Positions 12,216 through 23,467 of a stretch of DNA of 64,000 nt are shown here, piece by piece; the stretch's first letter is position 1; each line of letters begins with the position of its first letter. Position numbers and translations under genes: made by a program. The notes below the pieces were generated by a model. The model made no database searches, was not told where the DNA came from, and saw nothing but the letters and a program-made list of their open reading frames with translations. The DNA comes from Uranotaenia lowii (lineage: Eukaryota; Arthropoda; Insecta; Diptera; Culicidae): assembly GCF_029784155.1 (NCBI RefSeq), contig NC_073693.1:19560502-19624501 (forward strand), given 5' to 3'.

Positions 12216-14059
12216 CAAATTTGTTCCAACTTGACAACAATGTTCGGAACTGCGAAACCATCCCAGAAATTTGGGCTGTGCTCTTGGGAAAGTTTAATAT
12301 ATTAAGACACTTCAAACTTCAGTTTGCGAACAATTTTTTGGCTTAATTTTTTGGACTCGATGTAGTATATTCAACATATCATAGATGCAGTATGTTTATT
12401 GATAAAGTGATTAATGGTCTTAAAAGAAAACTTTTGCACTCTAAATGAAAAAGTTTTAGTTCCACTATTGATAGGAAAAGTACCTTTGACAAATATTTCG
12501 GTTTCGATACCTATAAGTGTTGTACGGACCATTTTTTTTACCGACTGTAAATAATTCAGCGTCGAATGTCTCTCGAGTTATTCTTTTAATTAACTTTAAA
12601 AGCAAAAATATAAAATTATTTTAAAACTAGTCACACGCACATCAACAGTTCGCATATTCGAACTGACGTATCCAAATCACGGAAATGTTAAGTACATCTG
12701 ATAACCATAGCGTGTGGCTCTTCATTCTGAATTAATTTCGTTTATTAAAAACTTGTCACACCTCTCGCATAATTCAACATACTTTCATGGTGCCAAAATC
12801 CGTGTACGGTGAATGACCTCATGAGCCTGAGAATAAGTAAAATGAAACATTTAGTCAACGACAAACAGGAGAGGAGTCCATTTTCATGAAAAAAAAGTTA
12901 ACTTTCAGTTCGAACGTGTTCTGTAATTGGAAAGACCGAAAAAAATTACTTTTAATAAAATAAATTTTACTCTCACAATTCAAATTAAAATATGTTCAAA
13001 ATCGAAATCATTTATTACTATCAATATTTTTTATTCTGCCTTCTTTTCCATTTTCTACATTTTCACTAAATCTAAAACAAAATTCATAATTTAACTGTTG
13101 CATAGTGCTCACCAAATTCCAACTGAGGTTCTGGATGCCTAAACAGTTGCCTACCTAAGCAATGAAGTGGTCATGAAATCTGCGTAACAATATGGTCAAG
13201 CGTTCGGCTAACCGTCAACGAATTGATTCGATTGGTGATCAATTAAGGTGCAGGGTAATGGCATCGACCAAAGTTGAGAAATCAAGAGGACCGAGCAGCA
13301 GTAACAAACATAAAAAAAATTGACACCCCGTCATTCCATTGAGCTCAAAACCGTGTGATTGACTGACGCGAGTTTGTTGTTATTGTAGTGGCTTGATGAT
13401 ATTGATGACAGCAGCGATGCCCCGATCGAAACTGACAGGCAGGCGGCTGCTGCTGGAGGCTGGAATCCAATGAAAGAACGAAAAATAAAAACAAAAATTG
13501 TGACGGTGCATTTGCACGGTTTCGATTCGATGCAGGTGTGCTTCGTCGTCGTCAGGGGGACCTGACTTTGGCGAGTCAGGTCGGGGTCACCTGAACATGT
13601 ACATACCAATTGGCAAGTTTCGAACGATTATGGGGTTTTGTAGATTGAAAAAAATGACCCCTTAAATCTATCATTACAAATGGGTGAATTTGTCCGAATT
13701 GATATGTACAACCTTCGGATTTAATAACGTATTATTACTTGAAGGTTGTGACCCAGGTACCAATTATTCTTTTTTGAACTGAGAACATATTAAAAGCAAT
13801 ATTTTCTAAATCTTACTCTGTTGTCCCTTTTTTAATGTTTTGTGATTCTTTAGCGATTCCTAAAAACGTTGCTTTTAGCCATCATCTGCTATCAAACTCA
13901 GCGCTCTGACTACATTTGTCGACGCTAATAACACCAACATAAAATTGATTTGAGTGACTTTTATCAACCCCGGCTCGAAAAGTTAATCTTATCGTTCGAT
14001 TTATTTAATTAGGTAGTCCGATTTAGAATTCCCTCTTTTAATCTCAAGTCAACCTCAAC
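12216..14059. other. Unassigned DNA with one strong hairpin
   Basis: No gene recognised. The stretch 13330-13620 is richer in GC than its surroundings. It ends in a perfect 9-bp inverted repeat with a 6-bp loop (GACCTGACT, loop TTGGCG, AGTCAGGTC) at 13559-13582. The rest is AT-rich and stop-dense. Confidence 0.4.
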
Positions 14060-16552
14060 TGACGCAAAAATGACAAAAATGAAAAAAATAACAAATATGA
14101 CAAACCTGACAACAATGACAAAGATGACATAAATGACAAAAATGACAAAAATAACAGAAATGACAAAAATGACAAAACTAACAAAAATGACAACAATGTC
14201 AAAAATGACAAAAATGATAAAAATGACCAAAATGAACAAAATGACCAAAATGACAAAAATGACAAGTATGACAATTAGGACAAAAATTACAAAATGACAA
14301 AAATGTCAAAAATTAAAAAAATTATAAAAATGACAAAATGACAAAAACGACAAAAATGACAATTAGGATTAAAATGAAAAAAAATACAGAAATTACAAAA
14401 ATTACAAACATTACAAAAATAACAAAAATGACAAAAAAAAACAAAATTGACAAAAACTACAAAAATGACAAAAATGACAAAAATGACAACAATGACAAAA
14501 ATGACAAAAATAACAAAAATGACAAAAACAACAAAAATGACATAAATAAAAAAAATGACAAAAAATACAAAAATCACTAAAATGACATAAATAACAAAAA
14601 TAACAGAAATGACTAAAATAAATCAAATGACAAAAAGGATAATTATGACAAACATGACAAAACTGACAAAAATGGCAAAAATGACAAAACTGACAAAAAT
14701 GACGAAAATGGCTGGTATAACAAAAATGAAAAAAATGACATAAAAATTCAAAAATGACAAAAATGACCAGAATGAGAAAAACGATAAAAATGACAAAAAT
14801 GGCAATGTACGTCAAAAATGGCAAAAATGCCAATGACAAAAATGACAAAAACGATAAAAATGACAATGTACGTCAAAAACGGCAAAAATGACAAAAATGA
14901 CTAAAATAACAAATATGACAAAAATGACAATGTACGTCAAAAATGGCAAAAATAACAAAACTGGCAAAAATGAGAAAAATGACAAAAATGACATAAATTG
15001 CCAAAATGACCAAAACGATTAAAATGACAAAAATGACAAAAATGACAAAAATGACCAAAATGAACAAAATGGCAAAAATGACAAAAATGACAGAAATGAC
15101 AAAAATGACAAAAATGACTAAAATGACAGAAATGACAAAAATGACAAAATTGACAAAAATGACAATGTACGTCAAAAATGGCAAAAATGACAAAACTGGC
15201 AAAAATGAAAAAAATGACAAAAATGGCCAAAATGACCAAAACGATTAAAATGACAAAAATGACAAAAATGACAAAAATGACAGAAATGACATAAATTACA
15301 AAAATGACAAAAATGACAAAAATGATAAAAATGACAAAAAAAGAAAAACAAAAATGACAAAAATGACAAAAAAGGCAAAAATGACAAAATGTCATTTTTG
15401 TCATTTTTTGTCATTTTTGTCATTTTTGCCATTTTTGTAAAAAATGTACGTCAAAAATGGCAAAAATGCCAATGACAAAAACGATAAAAATGACAATGTA
15501 CGTCAAAAACGGCAAAAATGACAAAAATGACTAAAATAACAAATATGACAAAAATGACAAAAATGACAATGTACGCCAAAAATGGCAAAAATGACAAAAC
15601 TGGCAAAAATGAGAAAAATTACAAAAATGACATAAATTGCCAAAATTACCAAAACGATTAAAATGACAAAAATGACAAAAATGACAAAAATGACAAAAAT
15701 GACTTAAATGACCAAAATGAACAAAATGGCAAAAATGACAAAAATGACAGAAATGACAAAAATTACAAAAATTACAAAAATCACAGAAATGACAGAAATG
15801 ACTAAAATGACTAAAATGACAAAAATGACAATTAACGTCAAAAATGGCAAAAATGACAAAACGATAATGATGACAAAAATGACAATGTACGTCAAAAATG
15901 ACAAAAATGACAAAAATGGTCAAAATGACCAAAACGATTAAAATGACAAAAATGACAAAAATGGCAAAAATGACAAAAATGACAGAAATGACAAAAATGA
16001 CTAAAATAACTAAAATGACTAAAATTACTAAAATTACTAAAATGACAAAAATGACAAAAATGACAAAAATGACAAAAATGACAAAAATGACAAAAATGAC
16101 AAAAATGACAAAAATGGCAAAAATGACAAAAATGACAAAAATGACAAAAATGACAAAAATGACAAAAATGACAAAAATGACAAAAATGACAAAAATGACA
16201 AAAATGACAAAAATGACAAAAATGACAAAAATGACAAAAATGACAAAAATGACAAAAATGACAAAAATGATAAAAATGACAAAAATGACAAAAATGACAA
16301 AAATGACAAAAATGACAGAAATGACAGAAATGACAAAAATGACAAAAATGACAAAAATGACAAAAATGACAAAAATGACAAAAATGACAAAAATGACAAA
16401 AATGACAAAAATGACAAAAATGACAAAAATGACAAAAATGACAAAAATGACAAAAATGATAAAAATGACAAAAATGACAAAAATGACAAAAATGACAAAA
16501 ATGACAGAAATGACAGAAATGACAAAAATGACAAAAATGACAAAAATGACAT
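14060..16552. repeat. 9-bp minisatellite with higher-order units
   Basis: ACAAAAATG units on the plus strand. From 14800 to 15900 they are punctuated by TGTACGTC, found exactly at 14806, 14867, 14931, 15166, 15445, 15497 and 15886, with variants near 15570 (TGTACGCC) and 15832. Between punctuation marks recur the variants AAAATGGC, AAAACTGGC and AAAACGATTA, so blocks of tens to hundreds of bases have been duplicated as units. Strand flips to CATTTTTGT at about 15389 and returns at about 15440. From 16040 to 16550 the array is nearly perfect. Long stop-free frames here are repeat translation. Confidence 0.93.
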
Positions 16553-16612
16553 CAATACTGATGTTATGAAATCGTTTGGTACATCTTTGTACCTGAAAAT
16601 AATCACATTTTA

Positions 16613-16920
16613 GTAGATGACGGAAAGAATTAAAGAAACGTAAGCTATCAAAGAACGAAAGAACATAAGCCGTAAATATCATGAATTTTTCGAAAAAGAT
16701 ACAACGGCTCACCGGCAGGACTCGAACCAGCAATCTCCGCTTCAGTACAACGGCGCATTAGCCAAAATTGGCTAACGCGCCGTTGTACTGAAGCGGAGAT
16801 TGCAGGTTCGAGTCCTGCCGGTGAGCCGTTGTATCTTTTTCGAAAAATTCATGATATTTACGGCTTATGTTCTTTCGTTCTTTGATAGCTTACGTTTCTT
16901 TAATTCTTTCCGTCATCTAC
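16613..16920. repeat. 308-bp palindrome of mirrored tRNA-like halves
   Basis: Arms 16613-16766 and 16767-16920 are almost perfect reverse complements; I see mismatches at the centre, at 16757/16776 and at one position next to the B box. The right arm reads like the 3' two-thirds of a tRNA gene: a D-loop-like start, an anticodon-like stem CCGTT/AGCGG around a 7-base loop with T at the position before the anticodon, a T-arm GCAGG/CCTGC enclosing TTCGAGT, and a B box GGTTCGAGTCC at 16805-16815. A run of five T follows at about 16836, a possible Pol III stop. The left arm carries the same on the other strand (B box at 16718-16728). The 5' acceptor strand is replaced by the mirror copy, so no normal cloverleaf can form. 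It lies directly in minisatellite DNA. It could be a transposable element, a replication fold-back or an assembly artefact. Confidence 0.85.
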
Positions 16921-18775
16921 GAAAATGACAAAAATGACAAAAATGACAAAAATGACAAAAATGACAAAAATGCCAAAAATGACAAAAATGACAAAAATGA
17001 TAAAAATGATAAAAATGACAAAAATTAAAGAAAAACAAAAATGACAAAAATGATAAAAAAGGCAAAAATGACAAAATGTCATTTTTTGTCATTTTTGTCA
17101 TTTTTGTCATTTTTGTCATTTTTGTCATTTTTGTCATTTTGTCATTTTTGTCATTTTTGTCATTTTTGTCATTTTTGTCATTTTAGTCATTTTTGTTTTT
17201 TTTTATAATTTTTGCCATTTTTATCGTGTTGGTCATGTTTGTCATTTTTTGTCATTTTTGTCATTTTTGTCATTTTTGTCATTTTCAGACATTTTTGTCA
17301 TTTTTGTCATTTAGTAATTTTTGTCATTTTTGTCGTTTTTGTAATTTTTGTCGCTTTTTTCATTTTTGTCATATTTGCCATTTTTGGTATTTAAGACATA
17401 ATCGTTATTTCGATCGATGTTGTCATTTTTGTTATTTTTTTGGTCATCCTTATTGGTTTTTTTTTTAATTTTTGTGTTTTTGTCGTTTTTGTCATATTTA
17501 TCGTTTTGGTCATTTTTGTCGTTCTTAAGATTTTTTAAATTTTTTAAAAAACTTTGTCATTTTTGTCGTATTTATCATTTTTAGATTTTTGTCATTATTG
17601 TTCTTTTTCTCTTTTCAGCATTTTGTGATTTTTATCGTTTTTGTCATTTTTGTCATTTTTGTTATTTTTGTTTTGTTAGACATTTTTTTTTTTCATTTTT
17701 GTTCTTTTTATCTTTTTGGTCATTTTTGTTATTTTCGTCATATTTTTATATTGTATTTTTTGTTATTTTCTCGTTTTTTTTTGTTTTTGTCAATTTCATC
17801 ATTTTTGAAATTTCTGACATTTTTATCTTTTTGTAATTTTTGTCATTTTTTTTTTCTTTTTTGTCATTTTTGTTGTTTCTGGTATTTTTATAATTTTTGT
17901 TATTTTCGTCATTTTTGTCATTTTTTTTTTTTCATTTTTATCCCTTTTTGTAATTTTTATTTTTATGTCAGTTTTATCATTGGTGCTTTTTGATAAAATT
18001 TTGTCTTTTTTGTCATTTTGGTCAAGTTTGTCATTTTTATCATTTTTGTTATTTATATCATTTTTTTTTGTTATTTTTGTTTTTTTTTTTTTCATCATTT
18101 GGTTTTATTTTGAATTTTTTGGTATTTTTATCCTTTTTTCATTTTTGTCATTTTTTTTTCAATTTTGACATTTGTTTCAATTTTGTCCTTTTTGTTTTTT
18201 TTTTGTCATTTTTGTCCTTTTTAATTTTTTGTTAATTTCGTCATTTTTGTTATTTTTGTCATTTATGTTATTTTTGTCATTTCGCTATTTTGTCATCTTT
18301 GTCAGTTTTGTCATTGGGATTATTTTTGCCATTTTTTTTTATTTTGTCGTTCTTGTCATTTTTTTCTCTTTAGCCATTTTTGTCAGTTTAGTCGATTTTG
18401 TCGTTTTTGTTTTTTTTTTCATTTTTGTCAATTCTTAATTCTGACATTTTTGTCGTTTTTTTTTCGTTTTTTCAACTTGTCATTGTCATTTTTGAGATTG
18501 TTGTCATTTTTGTCATTTTTTATTATTTTTGTCATTTTTTATATTTTTATCATTATTTTTATTTTTGACAGTTTTGTCATTTTTGTCGATTTTTCGTATT
18601 CATCATTTTTTTCTTCTTTCTCATTTTGTCAGTTTTCCCGTATTTGTCATATCTGTCCTCTCTGTTAGTATTGTCCCTTTCTCAAATTATATTATATTTT
18701 TTTTGTCTCTTTTTTATCATTTCTGTCCTTTTTATAATTTTTTACATTTTAGTCATTTTCGCGATTCTTGGTGAT
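16921..18775. repeat. 9-bp minisatellite, mostly complement orientation
   Basis: ACAAAAATG units from 16921 to 17077, then an abrupt switch to CATTTTTGT. Regular units persist to about 17200 and become increasingly degenerate to 18775. The sequence around the switch (about 17020-17120) closely matches that around the earlier switch at about 15330-15430, including the same AAAGGCAAAAATG lead-in, so the two switches share ancestry. Frames here are F, I, V, S-rich artefacts. Confidence 0.88.
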
Positions 18776-21499
18776 TTTGGTCTCTTTTGCATGTAGTATA
18801 TGTCCATAAAAGAGGAGCGTGTCGTATTCAATGAACTTCAGAATCGTCTGGAGCTCGTTGTAATGGTTCAATTCAATGTGGAATTTTCCTAAAATAATTG
18901 GTGTGATTGATCTTTATCAATTGCCTGCCTCAATCGAATAAAAAATTATTAACTCTGACGAATGAATTGAATATTTGAATACGAACTTAACGAAGTACTT
19001 AACGTAAGTGTTTACTTTATTGTCTTTTTTTTTTTTTTGAATAACCCTTTGAATATTCAAACTATGTCTAGTTGTCTGGTCATAGCATTTTTCCAACCAA
19101 TTCAGTTGTCAGACACAAGTCAAATTCGATGAGTTTTCCGTTGAAATACATCTTTCAACAAATTTAAACTATTTCTTCTCCAGGAAGCCCTTTCTCGGGG
19201 GAGCGATAAATGAAAGTCTACTTTTGTTTTTGTACACTCTTAAGGGATATAACTTCTTAGTACACTTGAAGGCAGGGTTAACGAGGTAAATCGGGACTCG
19301 AAAATGTGTGTACTCATATTTCACCAGAAAACAAATATAACTTCAACGCTAACATTTGCGGTCGTCCGCTGATCGGTTGATACACTTTTCAGGACAGAGG
19401 GTGTCAATGACAACGATTTTCTGTGGCTGGCTGCTGTCACTGACACCTTCCAGAAAAAACCGAAAAGTGTTTCGATTTTCCCTTTTGATCCCAGACTGGG
19501 GGAATGCAACTTTGTTCAGCTATTTATGTTCTGCTTCAGAAGAGCGCTGGAAACTGTCACCGCACCGTAGAGAGCAATTTTCAAGTGTCACGCATGATTC
19601 CAGTTGATTTATCCCTGCTCCCGATGGGAGTGCAGCGCATAAATATGAGACTCGAAGACGGTTGTCGACGACAAAGTTGAGAAAAATGTGCTATATCTTA
19701 TTATGGAGTGCATCCGAGGGCTGGAGCATCCAGCAGGAAAAAAAAGTGCAGCATCATGCTCTTGATAGGGTGTAAAAAATGCACTTTCTGGCTCAGTCTC
19801 AAGTACTTCCGCTCAAAGCGCATTTGTCGTTCGTCGTCTGTGTGATGATTAAAGAAGCAAAGTTCACTCTATATCTTGGATCTCCCGGGCTATCAGCTAG
19901 CTGGAATCTGAGAGGGTGGTAACAACGACAACTAGCCGGCTAATTAAAATGTCTTTGGACGCATTCGAGGTTGTTCAAGTGATTGCACTCGCACGAGTCT
20001 GGAATTTAGAAATTCAAAAACGAATAAATTTAATTATAGAATCTCTAAAAATAAAGTAAACGGAACGTCCCATCTATTAAGGGGGCGGTTACAATTAATG
20101 CAACAATGTATTTCGCGTATCTCGCGGACCGGTTTGATTAGCAGCACTAAAATATCACTTCACACAATGGATGCGCTGCAAAGTGTGTTCTGAAAACTGA
20201 GATCATCACACTGGCAAACCCGGGCAAGGCAAGGCTAGGCCATATCATTTCCATTCCTGTTCCCAAGCCAAGGAAGCAAAATGGGCGGGCAGAGGAGGTT
20301 AACTTGATGATGATAGGGGTCTAACACGAGGAGCAACAATCGAGAATCATGAACTGGCTGGCTTGCGCAATTTGGGATCCTTCACATACGACGACGACGG
20401 ACGCCAAGGGTAGGTCGACGCCGTGCGTCCCTGCTAAATACACGTGCCTCATCTGGTTAGTGGTAATAACTAAATGGCATAAACGCGCTTCGCGTGATTC
20501 CCATCTGCGGTAAACTTTACCACTCACATGGTTGGTAGGCTGTTGTATATGACTTAATATTATCTTCCAGTGCCACTACCATTTGGACAATCTGCCGGGG
20601 GATTTGTCCCTAGGAAGGTAATCAGTAAATGGCAGTGAAACGCTTGTACTACATTCAACCTAACGACACTATCATTCCCTTCTTTTTAAAGCTCTTTAAG
20701 ATCATTAAAGTTTGAAGTTGACAAACATTTCAGGTGAATTTCCGTTTGAGCTTGAAATATTAGTTGCTAATATGTACCGGGTATCAGAACTGATTTGCTC
20801 GATATTTCAACAGAAAATTTGAAAAATGGCCCAAAACTGCTGTGAGTCTTCCCTTCCTATGGCGACCGTCAAAAAATCCTTTAACCATTTTTGACGTGGT
20901 CGCACCATGACAGGATTGATTGTTTGATTTTTTTCATTAGAGCCAACTTATAACAGCCTTTCTAGAACTTAATGTTAGGATCTTCAGAGTTTTCTCGGAT
21001 TTATCTGATCATGTCAAATACTTCCGTTAGAGGGCACCTCAGTTAGGCTTAAATGGAATATTTTAGAAATGGTTTTTTAAATAACTCAGAACTCGTTCCA
21101 AACTACATACATATCACCCATTTAAGTTCAAAGGCATCATAAACTTAATTTTCCAAGGATATTTAATGATTTGTATTTGTCTTTGGTAAAAACTACCTTA
21201 CAGACTAATATCTTAAAAACTAAGGACTGGAAGCCTGCTTAAAACTTCGCTTATTCATGTTAAAACGAAACTGGTTATACAATGAATTGAAATGTTCACA
21301 ACATTTATCGATTGGTTTTTTTCGACCATACGCAGTGCTATTATTGTAAATTGTCCAAAGAGACTGACGTTGCCGAAGTGTCCTGGTAGATGCATACAAA
21401 TTTAAACACGTTGGAGGGTAACGATGAGTCAACGCGGTTGGGAAGTTTCCAAAGTAATAAAAATCGAAAACACAATAAATAAAATTTGAACAGCATAAC
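18776..21499. other. Unassigned DNA, no gene recognised
   Basis: Open frames are all below 85 codons without family features. The sequence from about 19400 to 20530 is more complex than the flanks and might hold regulatory DNA, but I find no specific site to support that. Confidence 0.4.
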
Positions 21500-21900
21500 A
21501 AAAATTTCAAAAAGTTACAAAAATGAGAAAAACGACAAAACTGACAAAATAAACAGAAATGAAAAAATTACATATAAATCGTAAAAATAACAGAACTGAA
21601 AAAATAAAAAATATGCCAAATCATAAATGCTAAAAATGATAGAAATGACAAAAATGATCAAAATGGTAAAACTGACTGAAAAATGGCGAGAGTGACAGTA
21701 AATGACAAAAAGGAAAAATATAACAAAACTAACAAAAAGTGATTAAAATGACAGAAATTGCACAAGTGATAAAACCACAAAAAGAGTGTACAATTGCAAA
21801 GAAGATAATATTTAAAAAATAGCTAAATACACAAAAATAATTCAAAAAAATACTTTAAAAATTGACAAAGCTAAAACATGACAGGAATAAATCACAAATG
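21500..21900. repeat. Degenerate ACAAAAATG minisatellite patch
   Basis: Scattered ACAAAAATG-like units (AAAATGACAGAAATG, ACAAAACTGAC and similar) with uneven spacing. It is a decayed relative of the arrays upstream. Confidence 0.65.
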
Positions 21901-21984
21901 GATAGAATTTCCTTTTTATTTTCTTCTTCCATCTTTGGCATTTTGTTTAATCGGATTTTTTAAATAATTTTTTTTTGTATTTGT

Positions 21985-22075
21985 ACGTCTCGGTGGCCGA
22001 TTTGTTAGCGTTGTAAGACGGTGATTGCCAGGTCCATAAGGGCATGGGTTCGATTCCCATCTCGGTACTGGGTGT
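21985..22075 (+). mobile_element. tRNA-like Pol III head, SINE or tRNA pseudogene
   Basis: A tRNA-type internal promoter is visible: A box TGGCCGATTTG at 21994-22004 and a consensus B box GGTTCGATTCC at 22047-22057, 53 bp apart. The T-arm ATGGG/CCCAT around TTCGATT is intact. The expected acceptor strands (GTCTCGG at 21987 and the bases after the T-arm) do not pair, so this is not a normal tRNA gene. tRNA-derived SINEs are common in mosquitoes and would look like this at the 5' end. I could not define a 3' tail or target duplication, so an isolated tRNA pseudogene is equally possible. Confidence 0.55.
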
Positions 22076-23467
22076 TAAATGTTATTCTTTATTGTCTTTT
22101 AAAAAACATCCTGTATGTACAATTTGACACTATTGCAAGTTTGAATGCTTGTAACTTTTTTCAGAAGCTTCAAAAAACAAAAATTTCTTCGGAGACCCTA
22201 AATGAATTCAAAAGTTCTTTATTATTGCATCTTTACTTTTTTATGGACAACCCTGGAAGCCTGGTAAAAAAAACTCCAAAAGTAAAATCCAAAAGAAAAA
22301 AATCCAAAAGTAAAATCCAAAAGTAAAGTCATATTTTATTAAAAACTTTACCACCCCTCAAACATTCTTTACAAGTAATCGAATGAAAAGTAGGTTTTTC
22401 AGACCACTTTTTTGAACTTTTTGTGACCCTTTCTAAAAAAAAAAAAAAAATTAAAAAAATATTTCTTGACTTCTTTATGTAGACCCTAACATAAGCTTTC
22501 ATATACATAAGATAGATATTTTTTGAGCATGTAATGCATAGCTGCAATAATTTTTGTTAGGCATGTTTTTCGGATTTTTTTTCTTTCCTGCTGAATAACG
22601 AGAAAACTAGTAGCTTTAGTTCCAAACATATTTTACTGACATTACAAGGTTTCTAGTGATACAAGTTTCGTTGTAATTGGTTGGATATGAAAAGAGTTAT
22701 AACGATTTTAGCTTGGAGTGTCAAATTGACACTCCTAAGTCTAATAAGGGTAACGAAATCTAATGCGGATGAGGGTTAAAACAACATTACCTTACATTTT
22801 TAGCTTTTACAGGACCAATAGAATTAACACAAGCAACATAAATGGGTTTTTACATTCTTAAATATTCTCGCGGGTTGCCAAAGTTGAACGGGGCTCGGCA
22901 AACAGACGAGTAAAAACAAAAAAAGAAATATCGGTAGGAGAGTAAGAAAAGTATCAAAAGTCCTGAACTCCCTCATTTAATCGTCCTGATTCGGAAACTA
23001 CTCTCACTGAGCTTATTGAACAAAAGAAAGTAAATTTTCGAACAGGTTAAGTTTAGGTCAAAGAATCGTTTGATTGTTCCTTTACCAACACTCGAACAAA
23101 CAACTATTATGAACAAGAAATGTTGCTCTCTCTTCTTGTCTTTGGCTATCAAACCATGCCAAATTTGCCAATGTCGTTTGTGTCATTTCAGGCATTTAAA
23201 AAAAATACTGTCATCAAATGAACTACGACTTTTGTTGTAAGACTTTATCTGTCGATACAAGTATGTATTGCGAAAGGAAGATAAATGCCCAGAAATAACA
23301 AAGATCTACCAAATACAGACTCCGTTCAATTTTGGTAACACAAAATATTCAGGCGTTTTGCCGAAAAAAAAACTTTTTTCCACTTATTTCTTCAAAAGTG
23401 TGCCTTATTTAGAAATGTAACTCGAATGTGATAAATTTAATAATGAAACTGTATTCGACAAAATTAA
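22076..23467. other. Unassigned DNA with MITE end fragments
   Basis: No protein gene. Two fragments match the termini of the MITE at 25528-26009: a right-end-like sequence at about 22874-22896 (GTTGCCAAAGTTGAACGGGG) and a left-end-like sequence from 23316 (CAGACTCCGTTCAATTTTGG) preceded by TA. They face away from each other, so they come from two different broken copies. Multiple T or A runs occur near 22440 and 22570. Confidence 0.4.

Noticed and set aside
15531..16733. A 400-codon minus-strand frame reaching into the tRNA-like palindrome
   Set aside because: Almost all of it is IFV repeats from the 9-bp array; the first 60 residues are translated palindrome arm.
16700..16830. A functional tRNA gene on either strand
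   Set aside because: The T-arm, B box and anticodon-like arm are present, but the 5' acceptor strand does not pair with the 3' strand because the palindrome replaces it.
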